A stretch of DNA of 64,000 nt from Effrenium voratum (GCA_963377175.1 CAUJNA010001239.1:1-64000); one strand, 5' to 3'; positions 32,347-41,911 are shown, counted from the first letter of the stretch. The notes: generated from the sequence alone by a model not told the origin. A program made the numbers and translations.

Positions 32347-32990
32347 ATGGCATCTTCCTCCCCTTCACAAAGCTCCATGAGCCTCCCGTCCACGGATGTG
32401 GCCACTACAAGGGATAGCTGCGTTCCCCTGTTCAGTGGTCAACCCAATGACTGCCGGGAGCGGCGGAAGAGGATAGCTTTGTACCACAAGAAGATGGTGG
32501 CACCGAAGAGAGAAGGAGGCGGTCTGTGGAGGCGGTCCACAACCTCCTTGGCTCTCTCACCGGCACCGCCCGGAAAGTTGTGGAACAGCTGGAGGACGCC
32601 CAGATCGAGGCCGATGACGCCTTCGAGAAGATCCTGAAGTTGCTGGACCAATCCTTCCAGTGCGTGTGGAGCTGACGTCTGACTCTGATGGCAACTTCAA
32701 CCAGGTTCAGCGCCGGGCAGGTCAGACCTTCCTGAGCTATGTCACCGAGCACGACGAGGCCCTGCGCAAGGTTGCCAAGCACGGTGTTGACCTCCCCTCC
32801 AGAATTGTTGGCTGGCATCTTCTTTGGCGTGCCAACCTTACCCGTGAAAAGGTGCGCCTCATCAAGCACAACACCTGCAATCGGGACGCTGCCAGCAGCA
32901 TGGTTATTGGGCCAATGATGACACCTACGAGGACCAGAAGGGCTTTGCCGACTGGCCCGAGGAGGATCCTATGTTATGTACTACCAGCAC
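32347..32990 (+). pseudogene. Decayed retrotransposon gag
   Basis: Starting with MASSSPSQSSMS, the frame reads VPLFSGQPNDCRERRKRIAL, a gag-type capsid start. Near 32530 a 13-bp tandem duplication (ggaggcggt repeated around ctgt) shifts the frame, after which AVHNLLGSLTGTARKVVEQL and DAFEKILKLLDQSFQ follow. Another shift at about 32660 leads to VQRRAGQTFLSYVTEHDEAL and VDLPSRIVGWHLLWRANLTR. This is the capsid part of the same class of dinoflagellate gag whose zinc-knuckle/protease half is found at 5.2-6.2 kb, but from another copy. No LTR seen. Confidence 0.6.
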
Positions 32991-33242
32991 GATGAATACT
33001 GGGAAGAACAAGATTAGCCCGAGGAGTACTGTGACCCCGCCTTCTACGAAGCTGATGAAATTGGAGACCTCTCTCTATACACAAAGGTTCCTAACTGCCA
33101 CAATATTGCAGCTACAGACCCAGCAGAGCTCGTCCGCTCAGGAAACGACCTTGTCCTGCGAAGAATTTCAAGTCCAGAATTGCTCCTGCAGCCACGGCGC
33201 TGCAACGTAACGCACCCTCGATTTGCTTGCAATTTGCCTTGT

Positions 33243-33294
33243 AGCCTCACTTCTGCCAAGCTTTTTTTTGCAGGCGGTGTGTAGAAGTGAGGCT
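33243..33294. repeat. 12-bp perfect inverted repeat (agcctcacttct)
   Basis: Arms at 33243-33254 and 33283-33294 with a 28-base spacer that holds a T8 run. It lies between the gag remnant and viral block A. It could be a hairpin terminator or an element end. Confidence 0.5.
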
Positions 33295-33399
33295 GCGTGA
33301 ATTCCTGCGCAAGCTTTGCTGGGTCCGTAACTGCAACATTGTTGGAGTAGGCAACCCTTGTGCATACCATCCCTTCCTCTGCCGGGTCCTGGATTTGAA

Positions 33400-33560
33400 A
33401 ATCTAAATGCTTCCATCTCTGGTAGGCAGTCTCCGCGTGCTTTCTGTGCCGGTACTCTCTGGGCCGGACCTTGGATTTTTTTATATAAAAATCTAAATGC
33501 TTCCATCCCTGGCAGGCAGTCTTCCGCGTGCTTTCCGTGCTCCTCCGGGGCCGGGCCGGC
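33400..33560 (+). repeat. Two diverged units of the 78-bp ctaaatgcttccatccc repeat
   Basis: The units (aaatctaaatgcttccatc, ggcaggcagtct, cgcgtgctttc(c/t)gtgc) match the large array at 42.6-44.8 kb. They border viral block A on its left, so the same repeat family flanks both viral blocks. Confidence 0.75.
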
Positions 33561-33567
33561 TTTCCGG

Positions 33568-33822
33568 TTAAGTCTCGCTTGCCTCTGCTGCCGCCGCAAT
33601 CTCGTCACAGAGCGCCGCTGGAATGCTGTACAGCAGCTCACGGGACTGCCTGCGAACGTTCTCGTAGCGCTGGCCGATTTTCCGGGGACCCCTTGTGCGG
33701 CGCGTGCGTGCCTGCCGTTCTCCCAGGCCTCGCAGCGGTTGCCGGGCCCGCAGAGTCCGCAGCTGGGCGCCCAGCGCATGTTCGTCCAGATGCCACAACT
33801 TACCCATATACTTTAGCTGCAT
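33568..33822 (-). pseudogene. Chimeric methyltransferase remnant (Dam start joined to C5-type end)
   Basis: The frame starts MQLKYMGK, as the block B Dam-type gene does (MQLKYMGSKSW), in the same divergent position next to the ATPase. After these eight residues it reads the C-terminal region of the block B C5-type methyltransferase: an alternate frame gives MRWAPSCGLCGPGNRCEAWE (compare MRWRPSRGLCRSGSRCDAWE), then, after a shift, SRELLYSIPAALCDEIA (compare SRELLYSIPTALCEEIA). So an internal deletion fused the ends of two formerly separate genes and a frameshift followed. Not functional. Confidence 0.7.
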
Positions 33823-33837
33823 GCCTGTTTTAAAAGC

Positions 33838-34656
33838 ATGGGGAAGATCAAGCTGTTTCCTACGACAGAGTATAGCAGTAAGCAGCCCTTTGACCCCGTG
33901 GTGCCCCTGGTGCCATGCACGGGCATCTTCCTCGGGCCATCAAAATCGGGCAAAACCGTGGCCCTGATCAGCCTGATTCTGGAGCAGTGTCGCGGCGTGT
34001 TTGAGAGAATTTACGTCTTCAGCCCGAGTGTGAACATAGACGACGGCTGGATCCCCGTCAAGAAGTACATTGAGGAGGACCTGGGGGTGAACACAGAGCG
34101 GGAGCAGACGTATTGGGACGAGTGGGACGAGGCGGCGCTGCGGCGCATCATCCAGCAGCAGCGCAAGATCACGGAGGCGTCCAAGAAGTTGGAAATGAAG
34201 AAACTGTACCAGGTGCTTGTAGACATCGACGACTTTGCTGACACGCCGCAGTTGCACAAGCCTCACGGCGCCCTGGATACGCTGTTCATCAGGGGCCGGC
34301 ACATGCAGATCAGCACCTGGGTGAGTTCCCAGAAGCTGAGGCTCATCAGCGCCGCCGTGCGGGTCAACATGCAATTCCTCTGCTGCTGGAGGCTGCGCAA
34401 CCAGCGCGAGCTGGATGCCGTCATCGAGGAGCTGAGCGCACTGCTGCCGAAGGAGCAGCTGTACCGGCTGTACGAGCAGGCGACCCGAGAACCTTACAGT
34501 TTCCTCTTTGTGTACTACCTGAAGCCGAAGAACGAAATTTTCTACAAGCGCTTCGAAGAGCGTTTCGCGCTTGAGAAAGACTCCGATGGGGGCAGCGCTC
34601 AGCTTCCTGGGCCAGAAGCTGTTCGCCAGCTCCACGCTGATCAACGCGAAGTGTGA
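33838..34656 (+). CDS. FtsK/HerA-type (A32-like) genome-packaging ATPase, copy A
   Basis: The 272-residue protein would pump viral DNA into capsids. Walker A is at about residues 33-41 (FLGPSKSGKTVA). Walker B is at about 128-137 (LYQVLVDIDDFAD), followed by the conserved STWVSSQKLRLISAAVRVN segment. The frame is intact. The start at 33838 matches copy B exactly (MGKIKLFPT). The 3' end overlaps a conserved alternative frame that begins MGAALSFLGQ. It is directly followed by the minor capsid gene, a standard Polinton/adintovirus neighbour. The family assignment rests on motifs and context. Confidence 0.8.
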   Translation: MGKIKLFPTTEYSSKQPFDPVVPLVPCTGIFLGPSKSGKTVALISLILEQCRGVFERIYVFSPSVNIDDGWIPVKKYIEEDLGVNTEREQTYWDEWDEAALRRIIQQQRKITEASKKLEMKKLYQVLVDIDDFADTPQLHKPHGALDTLFIRGRHMQISTWVSSQKLRLISAAVRVNMQFLCCWRLRNQRELDAVIEELSALLPKEQLYRLYEQATREPYSFLFVYYLKPKNEIFYKRFEERFALEKDSDGGSAQLPGPEAVRQLHADQREV

Positions 34657-34753
34657 GAACATCTCCTGCGCCTCAGGCGCTCAGTGCTGCACTTCCGTCG
34701 CAGCTGTCCAGTCGCCCGTCGTTCGCCGGACGGGTGGCTTCCTAAAGAAAAGG

Positions 34754-35508
34754 ATGACGACGATCTACGTGGACAGCCGCAAGAGGGTGGCCGGCTCAGA
34801 CAGCGACTTTGAGGTCGACCTGGGAGAGTCGCTGCACCTGCAGAGCGACGCCCGGCTCGCCGTCTACGAAATCCGCCTGGCCGACAGCTTCCTGTCCACG
34901 GACCGCGGCCGCTACCTCTACTGGGTTGACGCCGCGCTCGGCACGCTGAATTGGGCGCTACTGCCCGAGGGCGCTTACACGGGCACCCGGCTGGCCGCCT
35001 GGGTCAGCTCCAACTTTGCCACCGCCACCTATAGCGAGACCACAACCAGTCTGAGCGTTGCCTACGACGGCAACCGGCTGATCCTGAACGACCTGGAGCT
35101 GCGCCAGCAATTTCCTAACGCAGCGGACTACCCTGCTGCGCCGCCCGCCTCTCCCACCAAGCCCTTCAGCGTGGACCACATGCTGGGCCCGAGCTTCGTC
35201 TCCGGCGGGCAGCAGGTCTTTGAGTTCGTCCGCATGATGGCACACAACGAGGTCTACCTGCGCTACGCCCAGCTGGCCAACGCCAGCAGAGTGCTGGGCA
35301 CCTGGGCGACGACATCCTCTCCAAGATCACGCTGAACAGCGGAGTGGGTACCATTGTGGAGACGGGCTCAGACGACGGGCACTTCATGGCCCTTAGGGGC
35401 CCGGTTACCCTGAGGCACATGCGCTTCCGGCTGACCGACCTGGACGGCAACGTCGTCCGGCTTCGCGGGTCGTCTTTGTCGTTCGTGTTATATCTTGACC
35501 ACTTATAA
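34754..35508 (+). CDS. Minor capsid (penton-like) protein, copy A, frameshifted
   Basis: It begins MTTIYVDSRKRVAGSDSDFE and runs through DARLAVYEIRLADSFLSTDR, ALLPEGAYTGTRLAAWVSSN and HMLGPSFVSGGQQVFEFVRM, a beta-rich pattern typical of the single jelly-roll penton protein of Polintons. Compared with copy B one base is missing near 35301 (ggcacctgggcg against ggcaatctgggggacg), ending the first frame at ATTSSPRSR. The original frame resumes at GDDILSKITLN and ends at 35508. An upstream in-frame extension from 34586 (MGAALSFLGQKLFASST) is conserved in both copies and might be the true start; it would give an N-myristoylation-like MGxxxS. Confidence 0.7.
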
Positions 35509-35512
35509 TTAA

Positions 35513-35902
35513 ATGGAGCCGACCGAACAAGAGGTGCAAGAGGCGGAGGCGCAAGAGGCGCACGCTGCGCCACACGCTGCGCCACACGCTGCGCCACACG
35601 CTGCGCCACACGCTGCGCCGGACGCTGCGCAGGACGCTGCGCCGGCGGAACCGAAACGGCGGGGCAGGCCCCCTGGGAGCAAGAACAAACAGCAGGACGT
35701 GCCTACTGAGCCGGCTGCTCCAAAGCGCAAGCCAAAGCCGCCTCCACTTGAGACGGCGCCGGCGGAGGCACCAGCAGAGGCACCGGCTGAGGCTCCACCG
35801 GAGGCGCCTCAGCTCACAAGAGAGCAGCAGCGCGCCCTGCGCATGCTGGAGAGGCAGTCCGCCTATGACCGGTTGACAACAGGCGCAAGCGTACTAGTGT
35901 AA
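35513..35902 (+). CDS. AT-hook, Ala/Pro-rich virion-like protein, copy A
   Basis: The 129-residue protein opens with an acidic stretch and five HAAP-type repeats (ccacacgctgcg DNA repeat). It then has an AT-hook, PKRRGRPPGSKNK, a Pro/Ala/Glu-rich tract, and a conserved C-terminus ALRMLERQSAYDRLTTGASV. Copy B shares only the AT-hook and the C-terminal 22 residues or so, so these are the parts under selection. The likely role is binding A/T-rich DNA in the virion or during packaging (inference from the AT-hook and position beside capsid genes). Starts 5 bases after the minor capsid stop. Confidence 0.7.
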   Translation: MEPTEQEVQEAEAQEAHAAPHAAPHAAPHAAPHAAPDAAQDAAPAEPKRRGRPPGSKNKQQDVPTEPAAPKRKPKPPPLETAPAEAPAEAPAEAPPEAPQLTREQQRALRMLERQSAYDRLTTGASVLV

Positions 35903-35906
35903 AAGC

Positions 35907-36145
35907 ATGATGTCAATCGAGCCTCGCAACGGGCCGCGGATGCTCCGGTGGTTCCACAAGACGTACCCCAGCTATAACTTGCAGCCGCTGCTGCTGAAGC
36001 GCTACCGAGAACTGGAGGAGGCGCGGGCCTTCAACAATTGGCTTGGGGAGCGCAGGCAGGCGCAGGAGGGGCAGCGGCACCTGGACGACGTGAGCCGGCT
36101 GACGGAGGCCGCGCACCGCCAGGTACCCCAGCTGCGCTACGCGCC
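35907..36145 (+). pseudogene. Small conserved viral protein, copy A (3'-truncated)
   Basis: MMSIEPRNGPRMLRWFHKTY and then LLKRYRELEEARAFNNWLGE through TEAAHRQVPQLRYA match the intact 96-residue protein of block B. After about residue 80 it runs into the end of the opposing helicase gene, which marks a recombination junction. It is a helical, charged protein of unknown role. Starts 5 bases after the AT-hook gene. Confidence 0.7.
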
Positions 36146-37610
36146 TGCCGCGTTCACGGCCACCCGCCGCGCGTGGCTGATGCCCAGGGTCGTCTCGGGC
36201 CACCCTGGCTTGGCGGGGAAGAGTTCGCGGGCCCGCGCCTTGGCCTCCTCCAGCGCGGGCGCGTCGGGCTCGCCCACCTGCAGCCACTTCACAAAATCGA
36301 AGATGCCGGGGTCGGAGTGCATGTTTTCGGTGAGCTCGTGCCGGTGGCCGCCTGCGAGGTCCAGCACCAGCTGGCTATGCTCCAGCGGGGCGCTGATGGC
36401 TGCCCGGCCCAGGAGTCCAGCACCGCGGGCAGCTGCCGGAAGTCGCCAAGCAGCAGGAACTTCACGTCGGGGTTCAGCCCCACGCACGCCAGGTCCGCCC
36501 AGAGCGCCATGTCCAGCTGGGCGATCTCCTCAACCACGAGCCAGTCAAGTTTTTGCACGCTCCCGTTGCGGACGTACCTGCGCACCCAGTGGTCGGCCGT
36601 CTGCGCGCCGAGCCCCAGGTTCTGCGCAGAGCAATGCGTCTTCGACACCAGGTGCACCGCATCGCCCTGCTCACGGAGCCGCGCCACGATCTTGCGCGCA
36701 AGGTACGTCTTCCCGGTGCCCGGCAGGCCGGTGAGCAACAGGGAGTTGCCGGCCGCGCAGTGCTCCAGGGGGTCCTCCACCACGCGCCACCGCCGCAGCG
36801 CTGGCCTCTCCGCCTCCATGCGCGGCGGTGCGCTGCGCCCCAGCAATGGCTTACACTCCTCCACCCGAAAGACGGGTGTGCCGTCCTGGTGCCGCAGCCT
36901 GGTCAGCGCCTCCAGGCTCTCTTGCCGGCTCTTTGGCAGCCCCTGGAGCAGTAGGCAGTCCGTCTTGACCTGCTACACGTACCGTGGGGGCGCCGCCAGC
37001 AGCCGCCGGGCCTTGGCCACCATGCAGTGCTCGAAGCCCAGCACGGCGTCGTGGATGGGGCGATACGTTCCTTGGTTAGCAGGCGCCGTGTGTACACGAA
37101 GTCCCAGACGCTGCCCTCCCCGTAGCAGAAGCTTTGCGTGAAGTCGGCGCCGGGGCCGTCCAGCTGGCAGCTGCTGCTGCGCACGGAGTAGATCACGTCC
37201 GTGCGGCGCGCCCATAGCCCGATGATCGCGTTCACCGAGAGCTTGGCCATGTGCTCCTCGCCCTCGGGCCACGCAGCGTCCATGCGCTCCAGGGCCCGCC
37301 GGAGCGTGGCCGCGCCCACGTGTCCGCGCGCATAGATGCCCAGCGGGATGTGATCCCAACGGCACACGCCCGTATCCAGCATCGCGGCAATGGAAACTTT
37401 GGGGTACCAGCCAGGGCCCACAAACGGCAGCAGCTGCAGCGCGGCCTGGCGCGCGTCGCGGCACCCCTCCACGTAGCCCAAGTCCGGCAGCCGCCCCGGC
37501 TCCACGGGCTCCACGCCGTCCGCGGGGCAAAGGATGGGCAGCGGGAAGGGTGCGTTGGCCAAACCGTTGCGGCGACAGCGCACGACGTCCACACTAGGGC
37601 TTCTCGCGGT
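36137..37610 (-). CDS. Polymerase-like palm segment fused to SF1 (Pif1/RecD-like) helicase, frameshifted
   Basis: From 37610 the frame reads VDVVRCRRNGLANAPFPLPI, QLLPFVGPGWYPKVSIAAML, then HMAKLSVNAIIGLWARRTDV, a K-x3-N-x3-G pattern like polB motif B. A frame change at about 37070 leads to TYRPIHDAVLGFEHCMVAKA, and after an in-frame TAG at about 36974 comes QVKTDCLLLQGLPKSRQE, which resembles motif C (x-T-D-C/S). The frame then continues without a break into a helicase: LLLTGLPGTGKTYLARKIVA (Walker A), QKLDWLVVEEIAQLD (Walker B), VKFLLLGDFRQLPAVLDSW (GDxxQ). A last shift near 36400 gives HRHELTENMHSDPGIFDFVK and the truncated end. The polymerase assignment is inferred from two motifs; the helicase is clear. 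Confidence 0.65.
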
Positions 37611-39306
37611 GGCTCCCCTGGGCCTCGAAGACCAGCGGCGGCAGCTTCGGACTGCGCACGTAGGCCTCCATAACCCCCGGGCAGACGCGGCTCTCCAGAC
37701 TCGTGGGCTGCGCGGATTCCCGGAGCGTCTTCTCGCTGTGGCAGTCAACGCAGAGCGCCTGCAGCCGCTGCACGCTGTCTGCGAAGAGCTGCCGCACCGG
37801 CACAACGTGGTCCAGCTCGCAGGCGCTCAGCGTCACCGTGCAACCACACAGCGCGCACAAGCCCTGCTGCACGGCCAGGACCTCCTGCCGCTGCGCCGCT
37901 GTGGGAACCTCCCGCTTGGCCTTCAGTAATTTGAGAAAGACCTCGTGCGCCAGGCCCGCCAGCCGCTGGCCCGGTACTCCTGGTCCAACCCCTCGCACCA
38001 GCGCCGCAGCAGCTCGTGCTCCTCGGGCAGCTCACGGATTCGCATGCCGCACCTCAGCCTCAGCCCGCTGTACTGGGAGGGACTGCTGAGGGTCACTTTG
38101 GGGCTCTCCCCGGCCGCCATCAAGTCTCGCCGCGCCTCCCGTAGGTCCTCGCACCAGAACAGCCCCGGCTCCAAAGGCAGCGCGGGGTCAAAACGCTTCC
38201 ACTCGACTAACGGCGGCAGCTCCTGCCGCGCCTCGCCGCGGTACAGCGTGCGCCACGCATCCCGCTCCAGCACGCGCTTCACGCACCGGTACATGTAGCA
38301 GTGCCCGTTGAAGCACAGGAAGCACACGGTGTGGTGTCTCTTCAGTGCAGGGTCGTAGCTGTCCACCACGTCGCCCTGCGAGCTCAGGAACCGCATAGGG
38401 GCGTCGCGCCAGACGCAGAACTGCCGGACCTCCTCGGCCGAGACGCCCAGGCTCCGCCAGTCGTGGCAGAGCATGGTGTCGAAGTCCGCACAGACCTCCT
38501 CGAGGCTAAGCTGCAGCAGCTCCGCAAGCTGCCGGGCGACGCAGAGCGGCTTGTCCACGAAGGCACTGGCCAGCACGTCCTCCTCGCAGGGCAGCTGGAA
38601 GCTCACGCTTCGCAGCCCCTGCATGCGCTGCCGCAGCAGCGTCTCCACCTCCGTCCGCGAGTTCCGGTAGTGCGTGCTCTGCGTGCTGACCACCCAGCGG
38701 CCCCTCGGGGTCCAGGTAGTACGTCTCGTCCGAGAGCTGGAGGATGGGCCCCGCGGGGTCCCCGAGGGAGGCCTCCCCCGCCGCACGCGCTGCGCCACCT
38801 GCTCCTCGGTGAGTCCCGCGGGGTGCCGAGTCATGGCGCCCCCGAGCTCGTTGATCGGTAGCCAGTCTTTCCGCTCGTAGGCCGCGCCCGCGTTCCGCCC
38901 GCTGCGCCGCCGGCCGCGGATGACCACCGGAACGTGGACCAGGTACTCATAGTACTTGTCTCGGAAGAAGGCCTTCCCCAGCTTGGTGAGCCGGTGCTCG
39001 CCGTCGCCCTCCAAAGACCGCACGAGCTTCTTCTGCCCGTTGCGCAGGAGAATGTAGTCGTTGGGCCCCTCGCGGATGAGGGGCTGGTTGTAGTCAAAGT
39101 CCTTGGTGGGGGGGGCGCAGCCCCAGGTGCGAGTAGTAGTGCTGCCCCGCTCGGGTCAGCTGCCCGTCCGTGCGCGCGAGCAGCGCGTAGGCGCCCGCCC
39201 CTCTGTGTAGGTTCAACACGACGGAGCCATCCGCCGTCGTGCGACCCCTGGCGCCCATATCCGCCGCCTCGCTGATGTGTTGTCGTTGTCTCATCCAACT
39301 TGCCAT
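37594..39306 (-). CDS. Large N-terminal region with HNH-type zinc domain, frameshifted
   Basis: It starts MASWMRQRQHISEAADMGAR. At a G8 run (39108-39115) the frame shifts from HLGLRPP into KDFDYNQPLIREGPNDYILL and GKAFFRDKYYEYLVHVPVVI. Two compensating shifts around 38780 and 38700 hide GDPAGPILQLSDETYYLDPE. The rest is a large unknown domain (DFDTMLCHDWRSLGVSAEEV, RHHTVCFLCFNGHCYMYRC). After one more shift at about 37960, the C-terminal part (37998-37594) is an HNH domain: LCALCGCTVTLSACELDHVV then LQALCVDCHSEKT (C-x2-C, ELDHVVP, C-x2-C-H). It probably formed one protein with the polymerase/helicase frame immediately downstream; only a stop and a frame change separate them. Confidence 0.55.
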
Positions 39307-39469
39307 TCTTTTTTACGGGGCCAGATTTTTTTTGTCGGTCGGCCGGGCCGCAACTTTCCGAGGCATCTGTGCAGGATTTTGCATGATTTGCATGGCCGCC
39401 AGAACGTTCGATGTCTGCGTGGATTGATGAGGGAGAGGGAGCTGGAGGGGGGCCTTATAGGAACTTATG

Positions 39470-39600
39470 GGTGGACCCTGAACCCCCCCCCCTTTCTGGT
39501 CCACACCCCACACGGTGGGACCCTGAACCCCCCCCCCTTTCTGGTCCACACCCCACACGGTGTACCCTGAACCCCCCCCCCTTTCTGGTCCACGTTTCGG
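39470..39600. repeat. Three tandem 43-45 bp units (ccctgaaccccccccccttt)
   Basis: Units contain a C9-C10 run, tttctggtccacacccc and acacggtg. A short ORF through them is repeat-derived. Confidence 0.75.
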
Positions 39601-39609
39601 TTCTGGTCC

Positions 39610-40380
39610 ACGCCTCATAACTGGGAACAAACGTTGCTGGTGATGCTGGGGGTGTTGTTGGCGATGCTGCCCCAACTTAGGGGTGTGGAAACAGAGGTCC
39701 GTTTTCACGCCCCCCCGACGCTTTCAGGGTCTCTTCTAAGGCGGCTTCATTGGCGCCAACAACACCGTCGATTTTGGAGCTTATCCATGTGCAATCAACT
39801 CAATCCCTGCCCTCCGAGCAGGGCTACTTCAATCAACACAATGCGCCAGCCACGGAAACCCAGCTTGCCAGCCTGTGACCCCTTCTCGATTTTGGCATGA
39901 CATGTTTTTCTTGCATGCGTTTTGCGTGGGTTTTTGCACGGATGTCACGTTGATTTTTTTGCATGATTTTGCTTGCTAGGGGACCTTTCCGTGTGGAGCG
40001 GATTCGTGTGGCAAATCTTCAGGTTCTTTGCGCCATTTGTCACTGAATTTGGGCCTTGTCTTGAAGGATGCAGTTGCAAACAGCTTCAGTGGCGCTCAGT
40101 AGCATGCAGAACAGGAGCACTGGGTTCCCTATATTATTGCCAAATCGGTGGGCAAAGATGTTCCGATTGCAGGTCAACTCCTGCTCTTTGACACAGGATT
40201 CCCCCATTCTGTCCCACACGACCATTGAATCAAGGCGCAATCTATTCATTGAAAATCTGGGTTCTTGACAAGGACACCAATGGAAAATACCTCTTCGGGG
40301 GTGCTTGTCAAGACGCAAACCCGTTTGGTGTTTTTTTGCCAGCAGACTGTGCCGTAATCGGACTTGATTTGCGGGCAGGG
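39610..40380. other. No supported gene
   Basis: Unique-looking sequence with only short frames. A dinucleotide-poor T-rich stretch is at 39900-39970. No motif is seen on either strand. Confidence 0.4.
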
Positions 40381-40429
40381 CTCGAGCACAACAGCACCAG
40401 CAACAGCACCAGCACCAGCAACAGCACTG

Positions 40430-40830
40430 GCTCGGGTAGCGGCAAGGCTTCGGGTAGCGGGGCAAGGCTTCGGGTAGCGGGGCAAGGTTTCGGGTAGCGG
40501 GACAAGGCTTCGGGTAGCGGGGCAAGGCTTCGGGTAGCGGGGCAAGGTTTCGGGTAGCGGGACAAGGCTTCGGGTAGCGGGGCAAGGCTTCCGGTAGCGG
40601 GGCAAGGGGTTCTGGCAAGGCTTCCGGTAGCGGGGCAAGGTCTTGGGTAGCGGCAAGGCTTCGGGTAGCGGGGCAAGGTTTCGGGTAGAGAGCTATAAGG
40701 AGGTTTCGGGTAGCGGGACAAGGCTTCGGGTAGCGGCAAGGCTTCGTAGCGGGGCAAGGCTTCGGGTAGCGGGGCAAGGTTTCGGGTAGCGGCAAGGTCT
40801 CGGGTAGCGGGGCAAGGTCTTGGGCATCAG
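40430..40830. repeat. About 20-bp satellite (cgggtagcggggcaaggctt)
   Basis: Roughly 18 units, some missing GG or with ttt for ctt. The Pro/Leu/Arg-rich frames on the minus strand are artefacts of the repeat. Confidence 0.85.
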
Positions 40831-40891
40831 CAGCAGCATCAACAGCAGCATCCACAGCAGCATCAGCGCCCGGCGCGCCCGGCATCCGGCC

Positions 40892-41911
40892 ATGAGTGGA
40901 GCTGGCGGAGTGGCGGAGGACGTTCGGAGTTTTTTTCGTGCCGTTTTTTTTGGTGCGTTGCTGTCTTCTGTCAGGAGGAGTGCTGGGGGTGGTGGGAGCC
41001 GCCCAAGGCCCGGTTTGCCCTCGCCTTTTTTTCTTTTTTTTTCACGCCTGTCAGGAGTGGGACGGGTGCGGCGGCTCGGCCGGCTGGGACGTCGGGTGGG
41101 ACGTCCCAGCCGGCGGCTGGGGCGGTGGCTGGGAGGACGGCCGAGGGTTTTTTTTTGGGAGGGGTTCCCTCTTTTTTCCGTGCCCGCCAGGAGGCGGCTT
41201 GGGGGGCGAGCCGCAGGCGCGTTCTTCGTCGTTCGCCTTTTTTTTTCTCGGTTTTTGCGTCGCTCGCGGAGGCCCCCGCCCTCCAAGCGCCGGAGGGAGG
41301 CGGAGTTCAACTCCGCCAAGGCGCGTTTTTTCCCCTTCGTTTTTCCTTTTTTTTCCGCTCGCCTGGCAGGACCGGGCGCGCGTTGAGCTCGCCATGAAGG
41401 CGCGTTCTTCGTCGCTCGGACGCCGGCCGTTTTTTTTTCCTGTCAGGACGAGAAGCTCAACGCCGCGGAGACCCGTGCCTCCGTGGCGGAGGCACGGGTG
41501 CTGGTCCTCGAACGGGAGAAGGCGCGACCCTTTTTTTTCTTCGGGGTTGGGCGGGACCCGCAAACCCGTTTTGCAGGTGGAGCTGATGAAGGAGATCGCC
41601 TCGCAGGCGCGTTTCCCTTCCTTCTTTTCCCCCCTTTTTGGGGGGGTTTTCCCTGGTCAGGCCACACGCGTGGCGGTCCTGGAGGAGGCCTTGCGGGGCG
41701 AGAAAGCCTGGACGCAGGGCTTCCAGGCCCGCTGCCGGTCGTCTTCCCCCCCCCCTGCCCTCCCGTTGCGCCCCGCCAGGCGGACGCCGTCGCGCTCCGA
41801 CGGGAGCTGGAGCAGCTCAAGGCTCATCCGTCGGCCGTTGAAATCGATCGGCTTTGCTTTCGTGCCAGGGCTCCGCGTCGGCGCCGCCTTCGAAGCGGGC
41901 TCGTGGCCGAG
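40892..41911 (+). CDS. Coiled-coil protein gene made of micro-exons with GC-AG introns
   Basis: Exons by coordinates: 40892-40918, 40975-41007, 41055-41135, 41191-41216, 41272-41320, 41370-41399, 41447-41521, 41577-41606, 41661-41726, 41780-41821, then 41869 to about 41911. Joined, they keep one open frame (27, 33, 81, 26+49, 30, 75, 30, 66 and 42 bases). Introns are about 47-57 bp, T-rich, start GC (GCGCGTT, GCGCGAC, GCCCG, GCTCA) after AG, or GA in the first and third, and end in AG followed by G. The product has a Trp/Gly-rich start, a basic patch (SKRRREAEF) and a coiled coil (LNAAETRASVAEARVLVLER, VELMKEIASQ, VAVLEEALRGEK, VALRRELEQLK), ending near SKRARG. Beyond 41911 the model is unclear. 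Function unknown. Confidence 0.6.

Larger units (their letters stand above)
33560..39306. mobile_element. Polinton/adintovirus-like block A (partial)
   Basis: It contains a methyltransferase remnant, packaging ATPase, minor capsid, AT-hook protein and small 96-residue-type protein on the plus strand, then an HNH/polymerase-like/helicase gene on the minus strand that runs into it tail to tail at about 36140. It has no major capsid, integrase or terminal repeats. The cassette matches block B gene for gene. Confidence 0.75.

Noticed and set aside
34586..34753. Separate small gene beginning MGAALSFLGQ
   Set aside because: It is in frame with the minor capsid protein in both copies and has no stop between, so it is noted as a possible N-terminal extension, not a distinct gene.
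36038..37141. Plus-strand frame of 367 residues
   Set aside because: Antisense of the helicase/polymerase-like gene; no motif of its own.
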